NCBI GenBank assembly: GCA_036395835.1
Contig: DASWCW010000183.1
Coordinates: 1 to 26,733, forward strand
Source: AP-16 sp036395835
GTDB taxonomy: Bacteria > Pseudomonadota > Alphaproteobacteria > Rhizobiales > Xanthobacteraceae
Length of the DNA: 26,733 nt
Direction of reading: 5' to 3'
Shown here: one piece after another, positions 15,978 through 24,524 of the stretch
Numbering within the stretch: the stretch's first letter is position 1
Layout of the letters: each line of letters starts with the position of its first letter
Notes under the pieces: generated by a model
Told to the model about the DNA's origin: nothing
The model's database searches: none
Seen by the model: the letters and a program-made list of their open reading frames with translations, nothing else
Program-made: the position numbers and the translations under genes

Positions 15978-17714
15978 TCAGAACAGCCCGACGATGCGGC
16001 CCTCCGCGGTGACGTCAATGTGATCGGCCGCCGGCACTCTCGGCAGTCCCGGCATCGTCATGATCTCCCCGCAGATCGCCACCACGAACTCGGCGCCGGC
16101 GGAAAGCCGCACCTCGCGCACCGGAATGACGTGGTCGGCGGGCGCACCTTTGGCGTCGGCGTTGGTGGTGAAGCTGTACTGCGTTTTGGCGATGCAGACC
16201 GGCGCCTTGCTATAGCCCATCGCCTCGAACTGCGCGAGCTGCTCGCGTACCGGCTTGCCCACCTCGATGTCCTTGGCGCGATAGATTTCCTTGGCGATGG
16301 TGCGGATTTTTTCGATCAGCGGCATGTCGTCCGGATACAGCAATTTGAGCTGACCCTTGCTCTTCTCGGCCACGGCGACGACCGCACGCGCCACGTCGGC
16401 CGCACCGTTGCCGCCCTCGGCCCAATGGTCGGCCATTACCGCCTGAACCCCGAGCGCGGCGCAGCCTTTCCGGACGAGGTCGATCTCGGCCTCGGTATCG
16501 GTGGTGAAGCGATTGATGGAAACGACCGGGGTCAGGCCGAATTTCTGCACGTTCTCGACGTGGCGCTTGAGATTGGCCATCCCGGCTTCGAGCGCCTTGA
16601 GATTTTCGGTCTTGAGGTCCTCTTTCTTGATCCCGCCGTGCATCTTCAGCGCGCGTATGGTGGCGACCAGCACCACGCAATCCGGCTTGATCCCGGTCTT
16701 GCGGCACTTGATGTCGATGAATTTCTCGCCGCCGAGGTCGGCGCCGAAGCCCGCTTCGGTGACGACGTAATCGCAGAGTTTCAGCGCCGTCGTCGTCGCC
16801 AGCACGGAGTTGCAGCCGTGGGCGATATTGGCGAACGGTCCGCCGTGCACGAACGCCGGGGTGCCTTCGAGCGTCTGCACCAGGTTCGGCGCGAGCGCGT
16901 CCTTGAGCAGCGCCGTCATGGCGCCATGGGCGTTGATCTGTCCGGCGCGCACCGCCTTGCGGTCGCGGGTGTAGCCCACGATGATGTTGGCGAGCCGCTG
17001 CTTGAGATCCCCGACGTCGCGCGCGAGACAGAAGATCGCCATGATCTCGGACGCGACCGTGATGTCGAAGCCGTCTTCGCGCGGGAAGCCGTTGGCGACG
17101 CCGCCCAGCGAGGAGACGATGTGGCGCAGGCTGCGGTCATTCATGTCGATGGCGCGCCGCCAGGCGATGCGCCGCGGATCGATGCCGAGCGAATTGCCCC
17201 AATAGATGTGGTTGTCGATCATGGCCGCGAGCAGATTGTTGGCGGCGCCGATGGCGTGGAAATCCCCGGTGAAGTGCAGATTGATCTCGGCCATCGGCAC
17301 GACCTGGGCGTAACCGCCGCCGGCCGCCCCGCCCTTCACGCCGAAGCACGGTCCGAGACTGGGCTCTCGGATGCACAGCATCGCCTTCTTGCCGATGCGG
17401 TTGAGGGCGTCGGTCAGCCCCACCGTGGTCGTGGTCTTGCCTTCGCCGGCGGGCGTCGGCGTGATCGCGGTGACCAGGATCAGCTTGCCGTTCGGCCGAT
17501 CGTGCAGCGTCTTGATGTAATCGAGCGACACCTTGGCCTTGTAGTGGCCGTAGGGCTCGAGATTCTCGGCGGCGATGCCGAGCCTCTCGCGCGCGACGTC
17601 GAGGATCGGGCGCTTCTTGGCGGCATCCGCGATCTCGATGTCGGTCTTCGGGTTGAGATGCTGCGGCGCAAGCTGGGAAGCGGCGGATTTCTTGGCGGGC
17701 TGAGCAGAGGACAT
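15978..17714 (-). CDS. fhs: Formate-tetrahydrofolate ligase (10-formyl-THF synthetase)
   Basis: The enzyme joins formate to tetrahydrofolate with ATP to give 10-formyl-THF, the entry of formate into C1 assimilation and purine synthesis. The 578-residue length fits (usual ~555-570). The P-loop TPTPAGEGKTTTT lies at 85-97, with REPSLGPCFGVKGGAAGGG just after and VHGGPFANIAHGCNS, TEAGFGADLGGEKF and GEIMTMPGLPRVPAA as further signatures. ATG 17714 has AAGG upstream. It lies 36 nt after the formyltransferase-like gene and 75 nt or more before fdhB, on the same strand, so formate from oxalate can be assimilated or oxidised from one operon. Confidence 0.97.
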   Translation of the reverse strand: MSSAQPAKKSAASQLAPQHLNPKTDIEIADAAKKRPILDVARERLGIAAENLEPYGHYKAKVSLDYIKTLHDRPNGKLILVTAITPTPAGEGKTTTTVGLTDALNRIGKKAMLCIREPSLGPCFGVKGGAAGGGYAQVVPMAEINLHFTGDFHAIGAANNLLAAMIDNHIYWGNSLGIDPRRIAWRRAIDMNDRSLRHIVSSLGGVANGFPREDGFDITVASEIMAIFCLARDVGDLKQRLANIIVGYTRDRKAVRAGQINAHGAMTALLKDALAPNLVQTLEGTPAFVHGGPFANIAHGCNSVLATTTALKLCDYVVTEAGFGADLGGEKFIDIKCRKTGIKPDCVVLVATIRALKMHGGIKKEDLKTENLKALEAGMANLKRHVENVQKFGLTPVVSINRFTTDTEAEIDLVRKGCAALGVQAVMADHWAEGGNGAADVARAVVAVAEKSKGQLKLLYPDDMPLIEKIRTIAKEIYRAKDIEVGKPVREQLAQFEAMGYSKAPVCIAKTQYSFTTNADAKGAPADHVIPVREVRLSAGAEFVVAICGEIMTMPGLPRVPAADHIDVTAEGRIVGLF

Positions 17715-17750
17715 TCGGACACCTTCTTCGAGAGAAACACGAAAATCACG

Positions 17751-18689
17751 TCACGTCAGGCGAGTCCCGACGGCAAGCTTGGCGGTCGAGACAAACTCCG
17801 CGGCGCCGACTTTGCCGCCGTCCGCAGCCTTGACGCGGAGCACGCGGATGCGACCGTCCGCGCAGGCGACCGTGAAGCTCTCGGAATCGATTGCGACGAC
17901 TTCACCCATTTTTCCGGCGATGCCGGCAGGCTGCTTCGCCGGCAGCGGCCTGGAATCGAAGATCTGCAATTTCTTGCCTTCGTGCATCGTCCAGGCGCCC
18001 GGCTGCGGGTTGCAGCCGCGGATCAGATCATAGATCTGCGCCCACGGCTTGCCCCAGTCGATGCGGGCGTTGTCGGCCGAGCACCAGCCTTCGTAGGTCG
18101 CTTGCGAATCGTCCTGCTTGATCCGCCGCGCCTTTCCGGCCTTGACGAGATCCACGGCTTCCAGCACCGCCTCGACTCCCATCGGGAATAGCCGGTCGAA
18201 ATACACGCTGCCGAGCGTGTCGTCGGGCGAGATCGGTGTTTTTTTCTGCAGCAGGATGTCGCCGGTATCGAGCCCGTTGTCCGGCCAGAAGATCGACAGC
18301 CCGGTCTCGGTCTCGCCTTTGATGATCGGCCAGTTGATCGAGCTCGGGCCGCGGAATTTCGGCAGCAGCGAGGGATGGTACTGGATCGAGCCTTTGCTCG
18401 GGATCTTCAGGAATTCTTCCGGCACGAACAGCGTCACATAGGCCATGACTTGCAGGTCGGGCTTGAGCGCGCGGAATTGTTCCCCCACTTCCGGCTTGCG
18501 GTAGGACGCCGGCTGGTGCACCGGGAGGCCGGCGGCGAGCGCCGCCTCTTTCAGCGGATCGACTTTCTGGCCCGGCTTCTCCGGCGCGGCATAGACGGCG
18601 ATCACTTCGTCGCCGCGCTTCGTCAGCGCCTCGAGCACCGCCTTGCCGAACGCCTGCTGGCCGTGGACCACGATACGCATCGGTATCAC
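17751..18689 (-). CDS. Formyltransferase-fold protein, most like the 10-formyl-THF hydrolase domain of ALDH1L1
   Basis: The 312-residue protein has the formyltransferase N-terminal fold with YHPSLLPKFRG (His105) and FWPDNGLDTGDILLQ (Asp141), then a C-terminal OB-like domain containing ATYEGWCSADNARIDW and LIRGCNPQPGAWT. Methionyl-tRNA formyltransferases carry Asn two residues before the active-site His; here it is Gln103, and the whole block instead follows the animal ALDH1L1 hydrolase domain (GSI.YHPSLLP, GLDTGDLLLQ, His106/Asp142). It probably binds 10-formyl-THF and either releases formate or moves the formyl group. Its place between frc and fhs suggests balancing of formyl groups made from oxalate. 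GTG 18689 overlaps the frc stop by 4 nt with AAGGA upstream; ATG 18680 is the alternative. Confidence 0.85.
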   Translation of the reverse strand: MIPMRIVVHGQQAFGKAVLEALTKRGDEVIAVYAAPEKPGQKVDPLKEAALAAGLPVHQPASYRKPEVGEQFRALKPDLQVMAYVTLFVPEEFLKIPSKGSIQYHPSLLPKFRGPSSINWPIIKGETETGLSIFWPDNGLDTGDILLQKKTPISPDDTLGSVYFDRLFPMGVEAVLEAVDLVKAGKARRIKQDDSQATYEGWCSADNARIDWGKPWAQIYDLIRGCNPQPGAWTMHEGKKLQIFDSRPLPAKQPAGIAGKMGEVVAIDSESFTVACADGRIRVLRVKAADGGKVGAAEFVSTAKLAVGTRLT

Positions 18690-20113
18690 GCCGCGTCCTT
18701 GCTGGGCATGCCGCCGGTCGCGCCCGAGCTCTTGATCTCGACGACTTCCTTGTCGCTGAAGCCGAGCATTTTCCCGAGGATCTCGTCGGTATGCTCGCCG
18801 AGCAGCGGCGCGCGCTTCACTTCGCTGATGCTGTCCGACAATTTGATCGGATTACCCACGCTCAGATATTTTCCGCGCGCCGGATGGTCGACTTCGACGA
18901 CCGTGCCACTCTTGCGCAGCGACGCCTCCTCGGCGAGCTCCTTCATCGACAGGATCGGCCCGCACGGAATGTTGTACTCGTTGAGGATCTCCATGGCCTC
19001 GAACTTGGTCTTGGTCATGGTCCATTGCTCGATCGTGCGGAAGATGTGCTCGAGCCGCGGCAGCCGCGCCTCCGGCTTGGCGTAATCCGGATCGGTGATC
19101 CATTCCTCCTTGCCGATCACCTTGCAGATTTCGGCCCACACCGGCGCCTGGGTGATGAAATAGATGTAGGCGTTGGGATCGCTCTCCCAGCCCTTGCATT
19201 TGAGGATCCAGCCCGGCTGGCCGCCGCCCGAGGCATTGCCGGCGCGCGGCACCGCTTCGCCGAATTTGCCGTTGGGGTATTGCGGATATTCCTTGAGCGG
19301 GCCGTGCGCAAGCCGCTGCTGGTCGCGCAGCTTGACCCGACACAGGTTGAGCACGCCGTCCTGCATGGCGACGTTGACCTTCTGGCCGCGGCCGGTCTTG
19401 TTACGCTGATAGAGCGCGCACACGATGCCGATGGCGAGATGCAGGCCGGTGCCGCTGTCGCCGATCTGGGCGCCGGTCACGAGCGGCGGGCCGTCGTCGA
19501 ACCCGGTGGTCGACGCCGCCCCGCCCGCGCATTGCGCGATGTTCTCGTAGACCTTGCAATCCTGATACGGCCCCGGACCGAAGCCCTTGATCGAGGCGAC
19601 GATCATGCGCGGATTGAGCTCCTGGATGTGCTCCCAGGTGTAACCCATGCGCTCGAGCACGCCGGGCCCGAAGTTCTCCACCAGCACGTCGCAGCTCTTC
19701 ACCAGTCGCTCGAGCACCTGCTTGCCCTTCGGGTGCTTGGTGTCGAGCGTGATCGAGCGCTTGTTGTGGTTGAGCATGGTGTAATACAGGCTGTCGGCGT
19801 TCGGCACGTCGCGCAGCTGACCGCGGGTGATGTCGCCGGTCCCGGGGCGCTCGACCTTGATCACGTCTGCGCCGAACCACGCCAGCAGCTGGGTGCAGGT
19901 CGGGCCGGCCTGGACGTGGCTGAGGTCGAGGATGCGCACGCCGTCGAGCGCCTTGCCGGCACCGCCCCACGGCTTTGTGGAGGGACGCCGCAGGCCGTTG
20001 GCGGGTACAGCGGCCTTCTTCGGAGCGAGCTTCACGACCTTCTTGGCCGACTTCTTGGCCGATTTTTTCGCCGCCGCCTTGGTCCTGGGTTTGCTTTTCT
20101 TGCGGGTTGCCAT
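18686..20113 (-). CDS. frc: Formyl-CoA:oxalate CoA-transferase with a Lys-rich N-terminal extension
   Basis: The enzyme moves CoA from formyl-CoA to oxalate, giving formate and oxalyl-CoA for the decarboxylase. The CaiB/BaiF class III fold is clear: LDGVRILDLSHVQAGPTCTQ (56-75) with Gln69, VYENIAQCAGGAASTTGF (188-205), the catalytic Asp219 in QIGDSGTG, KVNVAMQDGVLNL, the glycine loop SGGGQPG and APLLGEHTDEIL. The 475 residues exceed the usual ~425-430. The excess is a head of about 50 residues rich in Lys, Ala and Arg (KKSAKKSAKKVVKLAPKKAA), like a histone H1 tail. ATG 20113 has AGAGGA at proper spacing, so the head appears to be translated. It follows oxc by 40 nt. Confidence 0.96.
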   Translation of the reverse strand: MATRKKSKPRTKAAAKKSAKKSAKKVVKLAPKKAAVPANGLRRPSTKPWGGAGKALDGVRILDLSHVQAGPTCTQLLAWFGADVIKVERPGTGDITRGQLRDVPNADSLYYTMLNHNKRSITLDTKHPKGKQVLERLVKSCDVLVENFGPGVLERMGYTWEHIQELNPRMIVASIKGFGPGPYQDCKVYENIAQCAGGAASTTGFDDGPPLVTGAQIGDSGTGLHLAIGIVCALYQRNKTGRGQKVNVAMQDGVLNLCRVKLRDQQRLAHGPLKEYPQYPNGKFGEAVPRAGNASGGGQPGWILKCKGWESDPNAYIYFITQAPVWAEICKVIGKEEWITDPDYAKPEARLPRLEHIFRTIEQWTMTKTKFEAMEILNEYNIPCGPILSMKELAEEASLRKSGTVVEVDHPARGKYLSVGNPIKLSDSISEVKRAPLLGEHTDEILGKMLGFSDKEVVEIKSSGATGGMPSKDAA

Positions 20114-20153
20114 AGTGGTTCCTCTTGATGAGAGTCCAACCGATGCGGCCGAT

Positions 20154-21902
20154 CTATTTCTTGCGAACCACGCTTTGCGGGTTGAGGTTGCCGATACGGC
20201 CGCTCTCGGTGCCGGCCGCCGGATCGATCACCGCATTGATAAGGGTCGGCTTACCGGAGTCCATCGCCTTGTTCACGGCGCGACTCAACTCATCGGGCGT
20301 TGTCACATGGGCGCCAACGCCGCCGAATGCTTCCGCAATCTTGTCGTAGCGCGCGTCCTTGACGAAGACGGTTGTCGCAGCGTCCGAACCGCCAGTCGGA
20401 TTGACGTCGGTTCCGCGGTAGATGCCGTTGTTGTTGAAGACGACGATGCAGACCGGCAGCTGGTAGCGGCAGATCGTTTCCACTTCCATGCCGCAGAAAC
20501 CAAAGGCGCTGTCGCCTTCCACCGCGAGCACGGGTTTGCCGGTCTCCACGGCGGCTGCGACGGCAAAGCCCATGCCGATGCCCATGATACCCCAGGTGCC
20601 GACATCCAGGCGTTTGCGCGGTTGATACATGTCGATGACGCCGCGCGCGAGATCGAGCGTGTTGGCGCCTTCGTTGACGAGGGTGGCATCCGGCCGCTCT
20701 TTGATGACGGTGCGCAGTGCACCGAGTGCGCCGTGGTAGTCCATCGGCGACGAGTTCTTCATCAGCCTCGGCGCCATCTTGGCGATGTTTTCTTCCTTCT
20801 TCGATTTGACGGCGCCGACCCAGTCAGCCGGCGGAGGCGGCCACTTGCTGCCCATGCCCGCAAGGAGCGCGGATACGCAGGAGCCGATATCGCCGACCAG
20901 CGGCGCGACGATCTCGACATTGCTGTCCATCTCCTTGGGCTCGATGTCGATCTGGATGAACTTCTTTGATCCAGGCTCGCCCCAAGTCTTGCCCTTGCCG
21001 TGCGACAGCAGCCAGTTGAGGCGGGCGCCGATCAGCATCACGACATCGGCGTCTTTCAGCACCGTCGAGCGCGCCGCACCCGCCGATTGCGGATGCGTGT
21101 CAGGCAAGAGGCCTTTGGCCATGCTCATCGGCAGGAAAGGAATGCCGCTTTTCTCGACCAGGGCGCGGATATCGTCATCGACCTGCGCGTATGCCGCGCC
21201 TTTGCCAAGGATGATCAGGGGGCGTTTGGCAGTCTTCAACACGTCTAGCGCGCGCTTGACCGCAGCCGGGGCTGGAATCTGCGCAGGGGCCGGGTCGATG
21301 ACCTTGACGAGCGACTTCACGCCCGCCTCTGCGTCGATCACCTGAGAGAAAAGTTTGGCCGGCAGATCAAGATAGACGCCGCCCGGACGCCCGGAAACCG
21401 CAGCGCGGATCGCGCGCGCCAAGCCGATGCCGATGTCCGCGGCATGCAGCACGCGGAAGGCGGCTTTGCACAGCGGCTTGGCGATAGCCAGTTGGTCCAT
21501 CTCTTCGTAGTCGCCCTGCTGCAGGTCAACGATCTCACGTTCGGACGAGCCACTGATCAGGATCATCGGAAAGCAGTTGGTCGTGGCGTTGGCCAGTGCA
21601 GTCAGACCGTTGAGAAAGCCGGGGGCTGATACCGTGAGGCAGATGCCGGGTTTTTTCGTCAGGAAGCCGGCGATTGCCGCTGCATTGCCGGCATTCTGCT
21701 CGTGCCGGAACGAGATGACGCGTATGCCTGCAGCCTGTGCCATGCGGCCCAAGTCCGTGATCGGAATGCCGGGCACGCCGTAGATCGTGTTGATGCCGTT
21801 GAGCTTGAGCGCATCGATGACGAGGTGAAAGCCATCCGTCAGCTCCTGCTGTCCTTCCGCGATGGCGGTCGCGGGTTTCGGCTTGGTTGCTGCATCAGAC
21901 AT
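20154..21902 (-). CDS. oxc: Oxalyl-CoA decarboxylase
   Basis: This thiamine-diphosphate enzyme splits oxalyl-CoA to formyl-CoA and CO2. The 582-residue protein has the cofactor-activating Glu68 in SFRHEQNAG, YGVPGIPITDL near 41-51, the ThDP/Mg motif from GDSAFGF (463-469) to the Asn triplet at 490-492, and NNGIYRGTDV, all as in characterised Oxc proteins (~565 aa). ATG 21902 is chosen because GGGAGAG lies 5 nt upstream; an in-frame start at 21956 would add an unlikely Arg-rich head. It is the first enzyme gene after the regulator, with a 62-bp gap. Confidence 0.97.
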   Translation of the reverse strand: MSDAATKPKPATAIAEGQQELTDGFHLVIDALKLNGINTIYGVPGIPITDLGRMAQAAGIRVISFRHEQNAGNAAAIAGFLTKKPGICLTVSAPGFLNGLTALANATTNCFPMILISGSSEREIVDLQQGDYEEMDQLAIAKPLCKAAFRVLHAADIGIGLARAIRAAVSGRPGGVYLDLPAKLFSQVIDAEAGVKSLVKVIDPAPAQIPAPAAVKRALDVLKTAKRPLIILGKGAAYAQVDDDIRALVEKSGIPFLPMSMAKGLLPDTHPQSAGAARSTVLKDADVVMLIGARLNWLLSHGKGKTWGEPGSKKFIQIDIEPKEMDSNVEIVAPLVGDIGSCVSALLAGMGSKWPPPPADWVGAVKSKKEENIAKMAPRLMKNSSPMDYHGALGALRTVIKERPDATLVNEGANTLDLARGVIDMYQPRKRLDVGTWGIMGIGMGFAVAAAVETGKPVLAVEGDSAFGFCGMEVETICRYQLPVCIVVFNNNGIYRGTDVNPTGGSDAATTVFVKDARYDKIAEAFGGVGAHVTTPDELSRAVNKAMDSGKPTLINAVIDPAAGTESGRIGNLNPQSVVRKK

Positions 21903-21964
21903 TGTGCTCTCCCGTAATCTTCTAAAGCCGCGGGTGTTTTCCCCGCGCGTCGTCATTCGTTCGA

Positions 21965-22687
21965 TCAGTCCAAGTAGTCGGCGTATTTTGCCACGTGCTC
22001 GGCAAGGCCGAGCGCGTGCTGGCGCACCAGGGTTTCCGCCCTGTCGGTATCGCGGTTCTCCAGCGCCTGAATGATGTTCATATGGTCGCGGATCGAGCGG
22101 TCGGCGCGGTCCTTCTCGCCGATCGTCTTGCGCCGGATGATCCGCATGTGCGCGAACAGGTTCTCGGCGAGATCGATCAGGACGCGGTTGCGGCTCATCG
22201 CGATGATGGCTTGGTGGAACTGGATGTTGACCTCGGAATATTCGTCGAGCTTGGCGTGGAGCTGGCCGTTCTCGAAAGTCGTGAACATGGCGTGCAGCTT
22301 GGCGATTTCCTCATCGCCCGCGTTGAGCGTGATCAGCCGCGCCGCCATGCTTTCGAGCGCGGCCCAGGCGGTGATCATCTCGATGACCTCGCGCTTGGTC
22401 TTGCGCACCACATAGACGCCGCGGCGCGGGATCGACCGCACGAAGCCCTCGCGCTCGAGCTGCGCCATCGCCTCGCGCACCGGCGTGCGGCTGATGCCGA
22501 GATCCTGGGCGAGCCGGCGCTCGTCGAGCCGTATCTCGCCGGGCTGGCCGTACACGTCGAGCGAAACGATAACGTCGCGCAGCGCCCGATAGGCGCGCTC
22601 GGCAAACGTCGAGGTGTCCTCGAGGCGGGCCAGCGAAACCCGCGCGGCGGATTCGGCATTTCGGTTGCGATTCGAGAGCGAGCTCAT
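21965..22687 (-). CDS. GntR-family regulator, FCD (FadR) type
   Basis: The 240-residue protein has a winged-helix DNA-binding head with LDERRLAQDLGISRTPVREA and AMAQLEREGFVRSIPRRGVYV (54-93), and an all-helical FCD domain. The FCD metal/ligand pocket is recognisable in VNIQFHQAI (His158), RDHMNIIQAL (His202) and VRQHALG (His224). FCD regulators usually bind small carboxylates, and its position between the oxalate transporter and oxc makes oxalate, formate or oxalyl/formyl-CoA the likely signal; that is inference. ATG 22687 is preferred to a TTG at 22747. A motif shared with the transporter promoter lies 55 nt upstream, so it probably controls itself. Confidence 0.93.
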   Translation of the reverse strand: MSSLSNRNRNAESAARVSLARLEDTSTFAERAYRALRDVIVSLDVYGQPGEIRLDERRLAQDLGISRTPVREAMAQLEREGFVRSIPRRGVYVVRKTKREVIEMITAWAALESMAARLITLNAGDEEIAKLHAMFTTFENGQLHAKLDEYSEVNIQFHQAIIAMSRNRVLIDLAENLFAHMRIIRRKTIGEKDRADRSIRDHMNIIQALENRDTDRAETLVRQHALGLAEHVAKYADYLD

Positions 22688-22741
22688 CGGACCCGGATGG
22701 TTTTCAGGCTGAGCGGCAAGTTTAGCCGAATGGCCCCTGTA

Positions 22742-22752
22742 ATACAATATAC
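22742..22752. promoter_or_regulatory. ATACAATATAC motif upstream of the GntR regulator gene (operator/promoter candidate)
   Basis: The same 11 bases occur at 24230-24240 upstream of the transporter gene. Read on the minus strand it is GTATATTGTAT, close to the GTATA-N3-TATAC palindromes bound by GntR/FCD proteins. It also contains a TATATT -10-like box. It lies 55 nt upstream of the regulator's ATG. Confidence 0.5.
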
Positions 22753-22857
22753 CAAGCCACGCATACCCGTTACCTCAAGCGAAAAGCGCGCCCCACCGTC
22801 CTGTCCCGAAAGGGGTCTTTGAGCCTCCCGGCCGGAATCGATACCGCCCCGGAGAGC

Positions 22858-22890
22858 CACCGGCACCGCGGCCCAGCGGCGGCGCCGGTG
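22858..22890 (-). terminator. Stem-loop after the transporter gene
   Basis: CACCGGC-A-CCGC on one side pairs with GCGG-C-GCCGGTG on the other, eleven pairs with one mismatch. The stem lies 16 nt past the transporter stop codon. No U-tract follows on the minus strand, so it may be an RNA-stabilising hairpin or a weak terminator before the regulator promoter. Confidence 0.35.
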
Positions 22891-22905
22891 CAAGCTTGGT
22901 TGCGT

Positions 22906-24180
22906 TCAGGCTTGCGCCATCGCGCGCAGGCGCATCGGCTTCAGGGCGACCAGGGCCAGGATCGCGGCCCCGATGTTGAGCAGCGCCGCGACAATGAACA
23001 CCGCATTCCAGGTTCCGGTCGCCGAGGTCAGCACGTTGGCGAGCGGCACCAAGAGGGACGCCGTGCCCTTGGCCGTATAGAGCATGCCGTAGTTCGTGGT
23101 GGCGAATTTCCTGCCATAGATGTCGGTGCAGGTCGCCGGGAACAGCGAATAGATCTCGCCCCAGGCGAAGAACACCACGCCGGACAGGATGACGAACAGC
23201 AGCGGATTGTTGGCGACCAGCAGTAGCGCGTAAATGCCGATGCCTTCCAGCAGAAACGCGATGAACATGGTGTTCTCGCGGCCGATCTGATCGGACACCC
23301 AACCGAAGAACGGCCGCGTCAGGCCATTGAGCACCCGGTCGATCGACAGCGCGAACGTGAGCGCCGGCAGGGTGATCCCGAGCAGCGAGACCGGGACGTC
23401 GGCGATCTTGAAGTCCTTGGCGATCGGGGCGAGCTGCGCCGTCGCCATGAGACCACCCGCTCCTACCATGACGAACATCAGGTACATCAGCCAGAACGGC
23501 GGCGAGCGCAGCACTTCCTTCCATTCGTAATCGCGCCGGGTCTGCTGCACGGCGGGTGCCGCGGGCGCGGGAGCCTCACCGGGCTGCGGCGCGCGCAGCA
23601 ATAGCCCCACCAGAACCACGATGATGCCTTGACCCAGGCCGAACCACAGGAACGCGGCCTCATAGCCGCTGCTGCTGATCATATTGGCGATGGGCACCAC
23701 GGTCAGGGCCGAGCCGGCGCCGAATCCCGCGGCGGTGAGGCCGGCCGCAAGGCCGCGCCGATCCGGAAACCATTTGAGCGCGTTGCCGACCGAGGCGCCG
23801 TAGATCACGCCGGCGCCGATGCCGCCGATCGCCGCGCCGAGGTAGAGCAGGAACAGCGAGTCGGCGAGGGAATTGATGACCCACGCGATTCCAACCAGCA
23901 CGCCGCTGCCGCACACCATCACCTTGGGACCGTACCGATCGACCAGATAGCCCTCGATGGGCACCAGCCATGTCTCGGTGAGGACGAAGATCGTGAAGGC
24001 GACCTGAATGGCCGCACGGCCCCAGTGATATTTCTGATCGATCGGATTGACGAACAGGGTCCAACCGTATTGCAGGTTGGCGATCATCACCATGCAGATG
24101 ATGCCGAAGATCAACTGACCCCAGCGCGTCGCTTCGGAAGCAACTGCGCGGGCTTCCGCCGTTCCTGATGTCGTGGCCAT
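22906..24180 (-). CDS. OFA-family MFS transporter, oxalate:formate antiporter
   Basis: The 424-residue, 12-helix protein follows OxlT closely in its second half: LSIDRVLNGLTRPFFGWVSD with Arg282 and MLYTAKGTASLLVPLANVL with Lys371 correspond to the two charged residues (Arg272 and Lys355) that bind oxalate in OxlT. Helix 2-3 carries EGYLVDRYGPK and the centre has a Pro/Ala-rich cytoplasmic loop (197-213). It imports oxalate in exchange for formate across the inner membrane, an electrogenic swap when oxalate is decarboxylated inside. ATG 24180 has GAGGGAACGGAA upstream. It is the first transport gene of the cluster, with its own putative operator at 24230. Confidence 0.93.
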   Translation of the reverse strand: MATTSGTAEARAVASEATRWGQLIFGIICMVMIANLQYGWTLFVNPIDQKYHWGRAAIQVAFTIFVLTETWLVPIEGYLVDRYGPKVMVCGSGVLVGIAWVINSLADSLFLLYLGAAIGGIGAGVIYGASVGNALKWFPDRRGLAAGLTAAGFGAGSALTVVPIANMISSSGYEAAFLWFGLGQGIIVVLVGLLLRAPQPGEAPAPAAPAVQQTRRDYEWKEVLRSPPFWLMYLMFVMVGAGGLMATAQLAPIAKDFKIADVPVSLLGITLPALTFALSIDRVLNGLTRPFFGWVSDQIGRENTMFIAFLLEGIGIYALLLVANNPLLFVILSGVVFFAWGEIYSLFPATCTDIYGRKFATTNYGMLYTAKGTASLLVPLANVLTSATGTWNAVFIVAALLNIGAAILALVALKPMRLRAMAQA

Positions 24181-24229
24181 TTCCGTTCCCTCACCTTTTG
24201 TGGTTGAGCAGGACGAGCGCCGCTCTGGC

Positions 24230-24240
24230 ATACAATATAC
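24230..24240. promoter_or_regulatory. ATACAATATAC motif upstream of the transporter gene (operator/promoter candidate)
   Basis: It is identical over 11 bp to the motif upstream of the GntR gene and lies 50 nt upstream of the transporter ATG. On the minus strand GTATA-TTG-TATGC is a near-palindrome with one mismatch per five-base arm. Joint control of transporter and regulator by the GntR protein is inferred. Confidence 0.5.
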
Positions 24241-24524
24241 TCAGGATCGCGCCGCCTGCATAGTTCGTGGGCACCCCCCGTGAAACGACAGGGTTCGAAC
24301 GCGTTGGGGGAAGGGGGAAACAGTCCAGCCATATCGGGCCGGAAAAAATCTTGTCAAAACAGTGGCAGGAATGCGCCGCCACTCCGAAGGGGTCCACCGG
24401 CCCGCAAAATTGCAGCGGGCCTGGCTTACGGCGCGGCCGCCGCGGCAAATCGCCTCCTGGCTCCCGCGCGGCAGTTTGGCAGGAGGCCAAACCTGCTGCG
24501 GAAGCCTAAAACGCGCTCCGCAAG
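24241..24524. other. Non-coding gap between the transporter promoter and the zinc-ribbon gene
   Basis: No plausible gene is seen. Two hairpins can form: GGCCCGC at 24399-24405 with GCGGGCC at 24415-24421, and CCTCCTG at 24453-24459 with CAGGAGG at 24480-24486. Both lie beyond the stop of the minus-strand zinc-ribbon gene and may end its transcript. The rest probably carries the distal promoter region of the transporter. Confidence 0.45.

Noticed and set aside
16020..18191. Long open frame (over 700 codons) on the plus strand across fhs and the formyltransferase gene
   Set aside because: It is antisense to two clear genes and has the Arg/His/Asp-rich composition of a GC-rich shadow frame; no domain is recognisable.
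24284..24305. GGTTCGAAC, resembling a tRNA T-loop
   Set aside because: No matching T-stem, acceptor stem, D-arm or anticodon arm could be folded around it.
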